Origin: Adiantum capillus-veneris
Lineage: Eukaryota; Streptophyta; Polypodiopsida; Polypodiales; Pteridaceae
Reading direction: 5' to 3'
DNA: 64,000 nucleotides
Assembly: GCA_014529385.2 (NCBI GenBank)
Contig: CM043944.1
Span: forward strand, 180,503,740-180,567,739
Both the position numbers and the translations under genes were made by a program. Below are positions 31,220 through 43,050 of the stretch, piece after piece (position 1 is the stretch's first letter; the number at the start of each line of letters is the position of its first letter). The notes under the pieces were generated by a model. That model saw nothing but the letters and a program-made list of their open reading frames with translations. It was not told where the DNA came from and did not search any database.

Positions 31220-32415
31220 TGTAACGTGCAGGGGAATGAATGTTGAACTTTGCTCAAGATGACTGCTCCGGACTGTGCTCAAGGGTTCCTTTTACTTACG
31301 GAAGGGAGAGCCTTCCGTTCCTTTAGTGAGAGAGTGCAATGGACACAAACAAAGTGGATACACACTGTGAATGAAGGTGCTGAGACTGAGAGATAGAGAG
31401 AGAAGAGAATACGACACCAGAGACGTAAAACCCTCCTGCGAAGGCCCCACTCTCTATGGCGAGAGCGGTCTACTTAGGATTGCACAAATCTCTACAATGC
31501 CTTGACTTGCCGACGGTGTCGACGACGAGGGGAACTGAAATTTGAAAATGCTAAGGGCTGAAATCTGCAAATCTTTATCTGCTGAATTCTGACTCTATGT
31601 CGGTGACGATGCCGATGACGACGATGCGACAACGACGCGCTGAAAACGCAGATGCTGAAAAATGCGTTTTCCGGGCTGAAACTACAAACTTCGCGGGATC
31701 TGACCGTGCAGCGAGGATCTGCTGCCGGAAGGTGAGATCTGCGAGGTTCGGGACTTCTACTGCGGAGTCTGACTGCTGAAAACTGAAAACGCTGGTGCTT
31801 GTGGGGATTCCGTCGCGAAGATCTGTAAAACGCTGAAGTGTCTTGCAGATGCAAAAACGCTAGGGCTGAAAACGGTCTTGCTCTGGAGAATTGGCTAACG
31901 CTGGGGCTTCTGCTTGGTCTGCTGTCGCCAGGGATCTGCAAGAGCAAAAACGCTAGCTGATCTGGTCCAAAAACGCTAGCTTTCTGCTGTGAAGTAAAAA
32001 CACTAGGGTTCTTGGGGGTTTTGCTGAGAAGTTGCCTGTTGAGCGTGTGCTCCTGCTGCCTCTTCTGCCAGAAAGTGCGAGCGCTAGGTTTGCTTATATA
32101 CAAACTTAGCAAAATTGCCCTACCTACTTTTCAACAAAATTCACTTAAAAATAATAGGTGTAAAATTTCAAAAATGGGAAAATAGGTGTATGCACTGTAA
32201 AAATGCTACTACTGGGATCTGACTAGAATCTGATGGTCATGCTGTGTGCAACCAGAGGATATGCATCTAATCTAAGTGTCTGGACATGCACGGTCTGCGA
32301 ACAGACTCACAAAAGTGCCAGATCACTTCCTATTCCAGACTGACTTGACTGAACTGAACCCTGGTCACGCTGTAGCTTGTCCACGGACACATAGGGTTGG
32401 ATGTGTCACGTGACA
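31220..32415 (-). repeat. Solo LTR of family C (copy 1)
   Basis: 1196 bp flanked by ACTCA at 31215-31219 and 32416-32420. Plus strand reads TGTAACGTGCAGGGG to GTGTCACGTGACA. Contains degenerate repeats of GCTGAAAACGCTAGG type (31520-32060). A solo LTR arises from recombination between the two LTRs of an inserted element. Orientation is taken from the structured copy at 58572. Confidence 0.92.
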
Positions 32416-32662
32416 ACTCACCTTGGGCAGTAGGACTACTTTGGTACAGAGTGAGTGTCTCGAACTAGAACGCGTATTGTGGGTATACTAGTTGTCATGG
32501 CTGCTATTGACGTTGCTGTGCAGGGTCTCCAAGACACTCCCGATCTCGGAGCTTAAAGTGGGAGGTACTCTCTACTCAAAACCGGGGAAGCAGATTAAGA
32601 TGGGTAGATTTGCTTCCTCGACAAGAACAGTAGAAGTTGGGATCGAAACCACGGAGCCACTG

Positions 32663-33281
32663 TGTCACAAATTGCTGATGTGTCAAGCCACTGAAGAACG
32701 GAGCCGACTTGTAGATCCGGCCGAGGGGCCTAAACCCTAAGAGAAGCAGCAGAAGAAGATCCAACCAAATTAAGGTTCCGGTCCAATGGGGCCTAAAGTA
32801 AAGCAGCCCACACACACACATACAAAAAAGCGTAGAGGCTGATGTCGTGGCATCTTGTACGGAATTTTGCATTTTGCGTTGGCCTGCTGACATGGCAAAT
32901 CGTACGGAAATTCGCATTTTGTGCTGGCTTGCTGACGTGGCATATTGTACCAATTGCCGGATTTTATGATTGTACGGATTTCCATGTTTCACGTTGGTTG
33001 CTGACGTGGCAGGGCTGTACGGATTTTCTTGCTTTTGTGCTGAAAGCTTTTGGCCTAGTTGCTTTTGAGTTTGAAAACTTTTCATGTAACTGCTTTTTAA
33101 GGTGAAGGGCCTTTAAATATGTGCAGAGGGCTCAGTCTTTGGCATGCTTCCTGGAGAAGGTGCAGAGTCTGGAGTACCGTCATTGTACTAAGTTCAAGTA
33201 ATATAAAGAAATACCGAAAGGGGTGCGAAGGTTTGGGGCGAGTTCTTTTCTGGGGTGGAGTTCCACCGCTCCGTGTCGCGT

Positions 33282-33373
<92 letters not shown>

Positions 33374-33451
33374 AGTTCAATTGTTATTGAAGTGCTTAAA
33401 GTTTGTTCAGTCTGTTCTTTTCCATTGGCACGTGGTGCCCGTCTCGTGACA
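32663..33451 (+). repeat. Solo LTR of family E (copy 1)
   Basis: 789 bp, TGTCACAAATTGCTG to CGTCTCGTGACA, flanked by CACTG (32658-32662) and CGCTG (33452-33456), a one-mismatch target duplication. Contains three TGACGTGGCA units (32880-33010), the shared core AAATACCGAAAGGGG (~33210-33224) and (CT)n 33283-33371. Confidence 0.85.
33283..33371. repeat. (CT)n microsatellite in E LTR
   Basis: ~89 bp CT run near the 3' end of the solo LTR; the other E LTRs (56030, 59019) have only short CT here. Confidence 0.97.
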
Positions 33452-33900
33452 CGCTGTCGAAAGTGAGCTCATACTGCACGGATGGCGAGGGGTCTTATTG
33501 GAATGACCTTGGTCCCCATCTCGAGAGTCTTTAACTCGATCTGGTAGTAACCACGCCTGAAAATTGTACATCGATGATCTTTCTTGCTTCTGAGAGAAGG
33601 CATGCTCGAAGGAGGTTGCACACCTTGCCTTTGCTAGGTCGGAAACTGATAATCCTGTGGATAATAGAGGTGGCCTCCAAGCGCTCCACGTCTGTTGCAA
33701 GGCTTACTTGCTCCGTTTGCATGAGTGCAAGTTGGATGGCGGGTTCTGCGGGGTTGGGTGAGGGGGACTTTATGTGAGTACCTCTCAGGTGGAGTAGAAT
33801 CCTCCATGTGGCTGCTGCTGTGAAGAAACCCCAGGGTTGAGGTATTGCGAAGATGACGAAGGGGGGCACCTTGCTGACCAACCCAGAGGCGGCTAGTCAC

Positions 33901-34183
33901 CCCGGCAGGAAGTTGAAACTAGACAACCGGTGGCCAAAGGGGGGGAGGGGGGGTAAGGATTTGGGCTGCTCGGTACTTGCAAGGGAGCCCGGGCAATGGG
34001 CTGAGGGAAGAAAAAACAGGAGCTGGAAGGGGAGGGCAATGCGGCGGGCAGCATGACCCGGGGCCCGGGGGAGGGGGGATTTCAGCAACGAGCGTGGAGA
34101 AATGGAATGTTTATTAACTTCTCCAAAAGATGTATGAGACCAATCGGCTACATCATCATCAGATGCATCAAATGTCCAGTGTG

Positions 34184-34244
<61 letters not shown>

Positions 34245-34546
34245 CCTGTCAAAACCCTGTCTCTGCATCCCTGTCCGCTTCGCCTCTTCAGCGTGCCTCG
34301 TGCGCTTGCTCATTCCCAATGCTGCCCCTCCGTTGTTGCTTGTTGTGAGCTCGCAGGATCCCCCCCCCCCCCCTGCCTTGGCTACCTGCCCCCGGCCTTG
34401 GCTCCCCGCGCGCCCACCCACCCACCCTGCCGTGCCCTGTCTGCCCCGTTGCAGTCCCAGCCTCAGCCCCTGCCCACCCAAAACCCTCTTGTCTGACCTT
34501 GCCGTCCTTAATTCAGTACCCCACGAACCAATTTTTTCTCTCTCTA

Positions 34547-34594
<48 letters not shown>

Positions 34595-34700
34595 GGCTGA
34601 GATTTTTCAAATTTTTTCAAGATGAAGCAGTTTTTAAACTTCGAAAAATCATAAGTCCCCATGGCCATGAGATCTACACAAACGAGATAAGCAAAAGAGG
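33901..34700. other. Unassigned GC-rich sequence with G-tracts and (GA)n
   Basis: No gene recognised. G-runs at 33936-33954 and 34060-34078, a C-run at 34360-34373, and (GA)n at 34188-34242 and 34548-34591. Long frames here are repeat translations. Confidence 0.6.
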
Positions 34701-34834
34701 CAGAGGTGAGAGAGAGAGAGAGAGGAGAGAGAGGAGAGAGAGAGGAGAGAGAGAGAGAGAGAGAACTGTGACATGTTTATTGCAGCAACAAGACACAAAA
34801 ACACGAGGAGAAGGCAAAGAGTTCAAGGAGCCAA

Positions 34835-34886
<52 letters not shown>

Positions 34887-34966
34887 GTGAAATGTTTATA
34901 TGCAGAAAGGAGACAGAAAAATACGAGGAGAATGCAAAGAAGACAAAGAAGAATTTGGGGAGCCCG

Positions 34967-35039
<73 letters not shown>

Positions 35040-35153
35040 AGAGAGAAACTTGACGTGTTTATATGCAGCAAAGAGACACAAAAATACAAGGGGAATGCAA
35101 AGAATACGAGGAAGAATTCGGGGAGCCGAGGTGTGTGTGTGTGTGTGTGTGTG

Positions 35154-35208
<55 letters not shown>

Positions 35209-35330
35209 TTGACGTGTTTATATGCAGCAAAGAGACACAAATACAAGGGAATGCAAAGAATACGAGGAAGAATTCGGGGAGCCGAGGGTGTGTGTGTGTG
35301 TGTGTGAGAGAGAAGAAAGAAAGAAAGAAA
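34701..35330. repeat. Compound mini/microsatellite array, part 1
   Basis: Four units, each with a ~85-95 bp core (TTTATATGCAGCAAAGAGACAC ... GGGGAGCC type) separated by (GA)n and, in the later units, (GT)n tracts. Cores near 34766, 34886, 35050 and 35213; spacing ~120-165 bp. The related core appears twice more at 37660-37915. Confidence 0.88.
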
Positions 35331-37640
35331 GATTTTTAACGTCTATGTCAGGCCGAAATCGGCCTATGAGACAAATCAAATGTACATGGTTGTATGTATC
35401 CGTCTATCGGAAAGACAAATGAAACAAAACTGATACAAAACTGACTGAATGTAGGTAATGGAGTATCTGAGGAGGGATGGGGCTCTATCTCTAGGGGTAT
35501 ATGCATGTCTATATGCTCAAGGTAGTACAATCATGAGAATGCATCAAGCTCTCTAGCTCCATCCTGTACAAATGGGGGGATGTAAGATGTGGTACAGGGC
35601 GGGCTGGTGCCAGGCTACCCAGATGAAAGCTGTCGGGTCGGCCCTCATCTGAGCTACTCGCTCCTCAGTGGCACGGCGCTCCCGGGCTCGGATCTCCTCG
35701 ATCTGTCGGTGGTGGGAGCTCAGCCCCTGTAGCCTGTGACTCGTGGTCGTCGTCTAGCTCGGTTCACCTCCGCCTGTGGGAGTGTCACTCCTTCTAAGTA
35801 TCTGGTGAGGTAGGGGTGGCAATCCTCTGAAAGAAGTTGTGAGCTGCGACTGTCTCCCCTCTGTCTGTGTAGCTGTGCGTGGCTGTAGAAGTGTGTCCGA
35901 TGGCTCTGTATCTCTAGTAAGAAATGTCCGAGCTGTCTCTGATCTCGAGAGTCCATGATCTCTCGGAGAGTGGGCTGTCCTCTGAATAAGGCCTCATACC
36001 TGCCTCTGATCTCAGTGTATGCTCTGCATCTACATACAAAGTGCTCCTCACTCTCCACCTCCTCCGTGCAGGCTCTGCAGACTCGCTCCTCCCTGGGAAC
36101 ACCAGTATGTCTCCTGATCTCAATCTCTAACCTGTGTGAAGCACTCTCAGCTGACCAATCGCCACCCGTGAGCTATGTGGCATTATGTGTCCATATAGCG
36201 TGGTCTCTGTATGAACCCCCAGACAATATGGTAGAAATGGTCTCTGTAATCTGACATCCTCGTCCCCAAGCCAGGTGACTCCCAGACTCTCCTAGTGTAT
36301 AGCTGCCACAGATCCTGTCTCAATACCAAGTTTCTCTCACTACGAGAGAGGTGAACAGATGGTGAGTGGGGGTCGTACTGGAATGGTGGTAGGCTCTCCA
36401 TGTCAAGACCGTGTCCCTCAAACCATGCTTGACCTGTGAGTACCAAGCTCTCGCATGCCCCTCTCTGATAGCTGTATAGCTGCCTCAAATGCTCTACGAG
36501 TGAGTCTGTCAGGAGGTAGCTCTCTCATCCTCTGGATGAAGCAGACTGTCTGGAATAATGCCTCTAAACCATAGGTGGTGTGGCGAGCTCGGCTCTAATA
36601 ATGTCATGTGGCACTGTCTTTTGCTACGGAGCAAGCGTGAGATCATACATACCTGTGGTCTCTCAAGCTGTGTCCACTGGTCATCTGTCAATCCTGGTGC
36701 CCATACTGCCGCCGAGTACATCAGGGCCGGGGTGACTAAGGTGTCAAAAAGCCAGCCCTTCGTGCGGGGCTCCTGAAAGTGTGCCTGGTGGCATCTCCGC
36801 TCTAGCATGGTCAGAGCTGCATATCCTCGGGTGAGCCTGTCAGCAGCAGCCTGCCTCATAGTGAAGGTCCTGGTAGGCTGGTGAATGTGATGCCAAGATA
36901 GACATAGGAGGTGACTACATCAACTGTCCTCCTGTGCTGTGAAGGTGGCAGCGCTCCTCACTGCACTGGATGTGTGAAAGATCATGACCTTGGTTTGCCA
37001 AGGTTCACAGTCAACCCCTTGTGTGTGCTGAAATCGTCCAAGGCCTCAAGATGGCGTTGCAAGCCCTCGGGTGACTCTGAAATCAACAAATATCATCAGC
37101 ATATAACATGATGTGGACCGAGAGTACCTGCCAAGTCGCTCCCCTCTCCCCCTGCTCGTAGTATGTAGTCGGAGATCTCGTCGATGTAGAGCCCAAAGAG
37201 TGTCGGGGAGAGTGGGCATCCTTGCTTAACACAATGGTGCTAGCAATGGTCTCTGAAAAGCCGCCTGGGCAACGACTCGACCCGTCACCCTCTCGTAGAG
37301 AGTATATATGGCCCAAATCATCTTGTCGGTACCCAATGCTGTGAAGCGCTGGAAGAGTCTTTCGTGTGGGACTGTGTCAAAGCCTTGCGGAAATCCACAA
37401 GCAGCAGAAGTAAAGCCTCTTCTTCCGCGCCTTGCCCCATCAATGAGGCAGGCAGAACGAAGTTGTGGTCAGTGGTGGAGAAAGCTCGTCTGAAACCTGC
37501 CTGGCCTGGAGCTCGTAAACCCTCGGTCTCTGCGTAGCAGCTAAGCTGTGCCTCAAGTACTGCTCCATATAGCTTGGCCATCGTGTGGCCAATCATGATA
37601 GTCCTGTAGTTCCCTGGGTCCAGGGTGTCGCCAGATTTGT
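35331..37640 (-). pseudogene. LINE reverse transcriptase relic 1
   Basis: Minus-strand non-LTR retrotransposon ORF2. 37318-37671 gives DPGNYRTIMIGHTMAKLY and GQAGFRRAFSTTDHNF (RT blocks). 37083-37316 includes the catalytic YADD (37092-37103). Further downstream are 36509-36859 (LVTPALMYSAAVWAPGL), 36183-36488 and 35720-36058 (SEEHFVCRCRAYTEIRGRYE), the usual RT C-terminal zinc region. Frames are shifted repeatedly. The 5' part is missing at the (GA)n border and 35331-35720 is probably 3' UTR. Both ends fall in the satellite array. Confidence 0.85.
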
Positions 37641-37751
37641 AGAGAGAGAGAGAGAGAGAGAGCTGACACATTTAAAAATGCAGCAACGAGACGCAAAAAT
37701 ACAAAGGGAATGCAGAGAAGAAGAAGAAGAATGGGAAAACAAGAAGCCCAA

Positions 37752-37821
<70 letters not shown>

Positions 37822-37908
37822 GACACATTTAAAAATGCAGCAACGAGACGCAAAAATACGAAGGGAATGCAGAGAAGAAGAAGAAGAATGGGAAAACAAG
37901 AAGCCCAA

Positions 37909-37968
<60 letters not shown>

Positions 37969-37970
37969 GG
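37641..37970. repeat. Compound mini/microsatellite array, part 2
   Basis: Two units of a ~95 bp core (CATTTAAAAATGCAGCAACG ... AAGCCCAAGGTG) each followed by (GA)n (37754-37819, 37914-37966). The core is related to that of 34701-35330, so LINE relic 1 appears to sit inside one array. Confidence 0.88.
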
Positions 37971-38535
37971 CACAGAACCTGCTCGCGTGGGCATCTACGC
38001 TGGACTGCTTTAGGGTTTGTGACAAACGCAGCTCGCAACTTGTTTTGCAGCAAATTCGTGTGAGCATCTGATTCACGCTGGTTGTTCTTGGGTTTGCGAG
38101 AATGATGACCCTGTTCGCGACTTCATCTGCAGCAGAACCTGCTCGCATGGCCCTGCTCTATGGTTCCGACATGCAGCCTATGCAACCAACCTACTGCATG
38201 CAACTCCATGTGCTGAGAGGTGCCTTCGCTGTCTGCAGGATTCCCTTTGCTGCGCGTAACACCAGCACAGGTGCTCTTTTTGTTTCAGCAATTACCGGTG
38301 CCTACTGCAGTCATTAGGGCTTCACAGGTTATAGGCCAGCCATAGTGGCCTGCGTGCTGCCTTTTGAAGCTGCAGATTTACCACGAAGCATTAGGTTCTC
38401 TACCAGATGGGTAATCCTCATTTTCAGCACTTTGCAAGAGCTGCCCATGTTCACATATTGGTTGAACCGTTCTTGCTCTCAGCTGGGCTCACCTAATCAG
38501 CATTTGTCGCAAGAGCGCATGCACGCGCACACATT

Positions 38536-38540
<5 letters not shown>
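37971..38540. other. Unassigned sequence
   Basis: No recognisable gene. A ~20 bp phrase (CAGAACCTGCTCGCRTGG) occurs at 37974 and 38134. A 71-codon plus-strand frame at 38102-38317 has no recognised domain. Confidence 0.5.
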
Positions 38541-38611
<71 letters not shown>

Positions 38612-38618
38612 CAATAAT
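38541..38618. repeat. (CA)n/(GA)n microsatellite
   Basis: ACACAC run followed by ~70 bp of GA; borders the 3' end of LINE relic 2. Confidence 0.97.
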
Positions 38619-39688
38619 CTCATGAGGTACTGAAGCCTTGTCTCTAATCAGCCAGGAAATCATAGATATCAAAGGCCTTTCCATCCATTAGTACTGCCAG
38701 CTCTTCCGTGACAAACAACTAAGGACCCCCAAATCTGCACCCCATACATCATAGCTGAAGTCACCAGAGTATCAAAAAGCCAAATTTTTGTTCAAGGTTC
38801 CTGAAATTGAACCTACGATCACATCCTCTCAAGTCTTCATAAGCGCTAGTCAATCTAACCTCTGCTGCTTTCCTCATCTAAAATATTGGCCCATGGAAAA
38901 CTACCCCCAGATATGTTTATGCATCTGTACACTCCACAATCTCTTGCCCAGAAGTAAATGTGGGAGCTAACCTCCTGACCCACTACAGTGTGGTGTTTAA
39001 CACTATAACCTTGGTTTTACCAAGGTTGACAGACAATCCACCATCCACTGCAAACACATGTAAGGCATCCAAATGGCGCTGCATTCCCTCGGGGAAGTTA
39101 GAAATCAACACAATATCATGAGCATATAACAAAAGTGGGATCCATGTTCTTGCTAGCTGTGCTCCTCTGTCCCCTAGTCTCGTGATGTAATCCGAAACCT
39201 CATCTACATACATATCAAACAATGTAGGAAACAAATCTGGAGTGCGTACCTGCCCCCACAACTGATCTGTATAAAGCCATAATCCCCCATATGAGCTTTG
39301 TGGGTACAATCGCCGTATCGATCTAGCTCTAGGTACAATATCAAATGCTTTACGGAAGTCCACAAAGCTACAATATAACTGGTTCAAATGTGACCTACCC
39401 TCCTCGATAATGGATCACAGAGTCAGGATGTGGGCAAGAGTAGAGAAACCCCTCCTAAAACCTGTTTGTCCTGCTGCTCATATACCTTGTCTCTCTGTCC
39501 ATCTGCTCAACTACTGCTCGAGAATGTAGGCATACAACCGTGCTAATGTGTGACCGATAATAATAGTACGTTAGTTCCCAGACTCCATAGGGTCTCTTAC
39601 CTTTAGGATAGGCATGATAGTTGACAAACTCCTAGTCTTGGGTAGGCCCTCACACATAACACGGGTTGAACATCATAGCTAGAAGTTG
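38619..39688 (-). pseudogene. LINE reverse transcriptase relic 2
   Basis: 38983-39387 is 134 open codons: CSFVDFRKAFDIVPR, LFDMYVDEVSDYI, LLLYAHDIVLIS and LDALHVFAVDGGLSVNLGKT. The catalytic YADD reads YAHD (39115-39126), an inactivating Asp-to-His change. Upstream RT blocks (39390-39660) and a C-terminal part (38619-38980) are frameshifted. Related to relic 1. Confidence 0.85.
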
Positions 39689-39840
39689 TAACAAACTTGG
39701 ACACCCCAAGTCTAGAATCTGTCGTGACACGAGAGAGAGATTCACTTAAAACACTTCATAGAATCAAATCACAATTAAATCGAGTCGACACGGCCCGACG
39801 TAGTTCCGTTGGCGGAGCAAGAGTCTCCATCAGTTTGTTG
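39689..39840 (-). repeat. Family A-type LTR end fragment
   Basis: Begins TGTAACAAACTTGGACACC and continues through sequence closer to the LTR at 51966 than to the palindrome LTRs; breaks off at ~39835. Confidence 0.7.
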
Positions 39841-40041
39841 TTGTGGAGGAGAAAGAAGACATGTCAATGGTGAGGGGGGCGAGTAGAAAACTAATCAACA
39901 GGTACGGTCAGCAGAGAAAGGGGGGAGGGGGGGTTAGTTTAGGTGAGCAAGGTCAAGGGAAAGCAACGTGGGAGGGAGGGAGTTTGCAGGCAGGCATGAG
40001 GTGAGGAGGGCAGCGAGGGGAAGTAAGGCCCGGGGGGGGGG

Positions 40042-40104
<63 letters not shown>

Positions 40105-40293
40105 ATACGCTCAACAACAACGAACAGTTCCATTGTTCAATCCCATCTAGCCCATTCCTCTTGGCCAGGTGATGATGGTCTCACTAGAGGTTGTACGGCT
40201 GTGGCTTTTGAGATGCTATGAGGATATATTTGATACAGGTCTTATGCCGAGGTCGATGTGTTTAGGCCTTATATTTCTTATACCGAAGGGAGG
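39841..40293. other. Unassigned purine-rich sequence
   Basis: G-runs (39920-39935, 40031-40041) and (GA)n 40044-40101; no gene recognised. It ends at the AGACA duplication of the next solo LTR. Confidence 0.6.
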
Positions 40294-40298
40294 AGACA

Positions 40299-41441
40299 TG
40301 TAAGGTGCAGCGGAATGAATGTTGTATTTTCTCAAGATTAGTGATCTTTATTGCTCAAGGTTCCTTTTAGTTCCTTAGGGAAAGAGAGAGCTTTCCGTCT
40401 TGTAGAGTGCTGTGGTCACGAACAAAGTGATTGGATTGTGCGTGCAAGTGAATGAGACTGAGAGAAGGAGAGAGAAGAGATACGACACCCGAGAGGTTGT
40501 AAAACCCTCCTCCGAAGGCCCCACTCTCGTCGACGAGAGTGGTCTATTCTTTGATTGCACAAAGGTGTACAATGCGTATGCAATGGACTATGCAACTTGG
40601 TCTATGCCGATGACGACGACGATGACGACCACGACAATGACGATGACGACGACGATGGCTGAAATCTGAGATTTTCTAATCGCTGAATTTCGGGACTGTT
40701 TCGGTGGCTCAAAATGACTGTTTTGGCTGCGTTTTCTTGGCTGAAAAATGAGGTTTCTTAGGGCTGAAAATTGATGGTCTTTACGGGTTGAATCTGCTAC
40801 ACTTTAGGTGAATAATGCCGGTCTTAATTTGCTGCTGAAATCCACAAAAACGCCACGGGCTGAAATTGGTCCTTCTGTCGCCGGGGTTCCTGCAAATGCA
40901 AAAACGCTAGGCTGATCTGCTGTCGTGATGACGCCGGGGCTGATCTGCTGTGCACAAATCGCCAAGGCTGATCTGATGCAAAAACGCTAGGTCTTCTGTG
41001 GAGAAAACGCCAGAGTAGCCGCGGGGGTTGGTCTTGCTGAGAAGTTGCCTGCCTATTGAGCAAGGTGCTCTTGCTGCCTCTTTTGCCAGAAAGTGCTAAC
41101 TTGGGTTTGCTTATATAGAAACTTAGCAAAATTGCCCTACGTACTTTTGTAGGAAAGTCACTTAAAAATAATAAGTGAAAATCCCAATAAATAGGAAAAT
41201 AGGCTAAATGCACTGGAAAATTTCCCTAACTGATGCTAATGGATTCTGATGGGAATTCCGATGATCATGCTGTGTGCAACCGGAGGATATGCATCTATGC
41301 TAAGTGACTGGGCATGCACGGTCTACGAATAGACTCACAAAAGTGCCAGATCACTGCTATTCTAAACTGATCGGACTGACCGAACCCTGTTGTGGTGTAG
41401 CTTGTCCATGGACACATAGGGTTGGGATGTGTCACGTGACA
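40299..41441 (-). repeat. Solo LTR of family C (copy 2)
   Basis: 1143 bp with perfect AGACA duplications at 40294-40298 and 41442-41446. Same ends as copy 1. Confidence 0.94.
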
Positions 41442-41469
41442 AGACACCACTCGTTTGAGACAATGGCGG

Positions 41470-43035
41470 TGAAATGAACCCAGGGAATGGATCTCCCGGC
41501 TACACGGACCGCCTACAGACACGCGTCGGACGAACCACCCGACCATTGTAAGGTGCAGCGGAATGAATGTTTGAACTTTGCTCAAGACGAGTGCTCCGAA
41601 CTGTGCACAAGGTTTCTTTTTGTTCTTATGGAAGGGAGAGCCTTCCGTTCTTAATGAGGGGGTGCAATGATCACAACATAGTGAATGGACACTGTGCGTG
41701 CAAGTGTATGAGACTGAGAGATAGAGAGAGAAGAGAATACGACACCAGAGACGTAAAAAAACCCTCCTCCGAAGGCCCCACTCTCATTGGCGAGAGTGGT
41801 CTACGATTGATTGCACAAATTGGTACAAAAGCATGAAACTGATGCAAGTCTAGACTACGTCGATGACGACGACGCAGACGGCGAAACCGATCTAAGGGCT
41901 GAAATGTGCTACTCCTTATCTGCTGTCCAAAAACGCTAATGGGCTGAAATCTGCTGCGGCTGAAAAACGCAAAAGAAAACGCTGCCCTTGCTGCTCTTTA
42001 TGGCTGAACATCTGCGTGTCTTAGGGCTGAAAACTGATGTTCCTTTGGGCTGAAACTGATGGTCTTTTAGAGCTGAAACTGCAGGTCTTTTAAGGCTGAA
42101 TCTGATGTTGCTTCATTGCTGAAAACGCCATTGCTAAATGCTGCAAATCTGGAAACGCTAGGCTTGGGAAAAACACTAGGGATGTTGATCTGCTTGCGGT
42201 GGAGACTTGCTGAAAAACGCCAAGTATTGAGAGGCTAGGGCGATGTGATGAAAAACGCTAGGGAGGACTGCTTGATGGAATCGCCAGGGATGGGATCTTG
42301 GCTTGGAGGGGAAACCACCAAGGTTCTTGCTTGAGAAGTTGCCTGTTGAGCTTGGCTCCTGTTGCCTCTTCTGCCAATTAGTGCTAGTCTAGGTTTTGCT
42401 TATATACAAACTTACTCAATTTTCCCTGCCTATCTCTAACAAAAGTCACTTAAAAATAATAAGTGAAAAATGTCAAAAATAGGGAAAATAGGCTAAATGC
42501 ACTGGAAACTCCCCCTGAAGGATTCTGATGGGAATGCTTATGATCATGCTGTGTGCAACCAGAGGATATGCATCTACACTAAGTGTCTGGACATGCACGG
42601 TCTGGGACAGACTCACAAAAGTGCCAGAACACTTGCTAATGTAGACTGATTGGATTGACGGAACCCTTGTTATGAAGTAGCTTGTCCACCGACACATAGG
42701 GTTGGATGTGCCACGTGACAACCATAGCCACAATCCGGCAGCTCCCCCGTGCTGGGGCCAGTGTTCCAGGACGTAGGCTTGCGCCTGTAAGACCGAGTGT
42801 CCCATACCACCCGGCCTCACCTCCTCGAGGTGACCTCGCACACTCCTAGCCTCGCCGGCTAACCACTGGCACTCTGCTAGTGGGGGGGTCGATAACTGCA
42901 AATGAGGCCTTGGCCTCCCTTTTATAATAATGGCCGGCCACATTGACCTGTTTCACACTACATCTGCCCGGACATTGGATGCCCATCCCGACGGCATCTA
43001 GGCTAGATCCCCTCTTCTGTGAGCGGGACATAACA
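41470..43035 (-). repeat. Element D 3' LTR, split by solo LTR C
   Basis: Parts 41470-41546 and 42726-43035. Minus strand TGTTATGTCCCGCTC to GGGTTCATTTCA. Longer than the 5' LTR by ~90 bp (42731-42810), which the 5' copy lacks. Confidence 0.88.
41547..42720 (-). repeat. Solo LTR of family C (copy 3), inside D LTR
   Basis: 1174 bp with perfect ACCAT duplications at 41542-41546 and 42721-42725. Only ~105 bp from copy 2. Confidence 0.94.
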
Positions 43036-43050
43036 TACGTCCCCCTTTGT
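43036..43050 (-). other. Element D polypurine tract
   Basis: Minus strand TTCACAAAGGGGGACGTA directly precedes the LTR start TGTTATGTC. Confidence 0.8.

Larger units (their letters stand above)
30881..33900 (-). pseudogene. LINE ORF1-like zinc-knuckle relic, split by two solo LTRs
   Basis: Minus-strand sequence in three pieces (33457-33900, 32421-32657, 30881-31219). The last reads LEYSRLSDQCFIYRQMGHLAKACPRRR, a CCHC knuckle with the second Cys changed to Tyr, in the context typical of plant LINE ORF1 or DUF4283-type proteins. The upstream pieces are frameshifted and not recognisable on their own. Assignment is by this motif only; a gag origin is the alternative. Confidence 0.5.

Noticed and set aside
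34183-35339. Long Arg/Glu or Ser/Leu-rich open frames
   Set aside because: They are translations of (GA)n, (CT)n and (GT)n microsatellites; the same applies at 3767-4606, 33119-33466 and 37553-38148.
42473-42943. 156-codon frame spanning solo LTR C and D LTR
   Set aside because: It crosses two element boundaries and has no domain; a chance frame.
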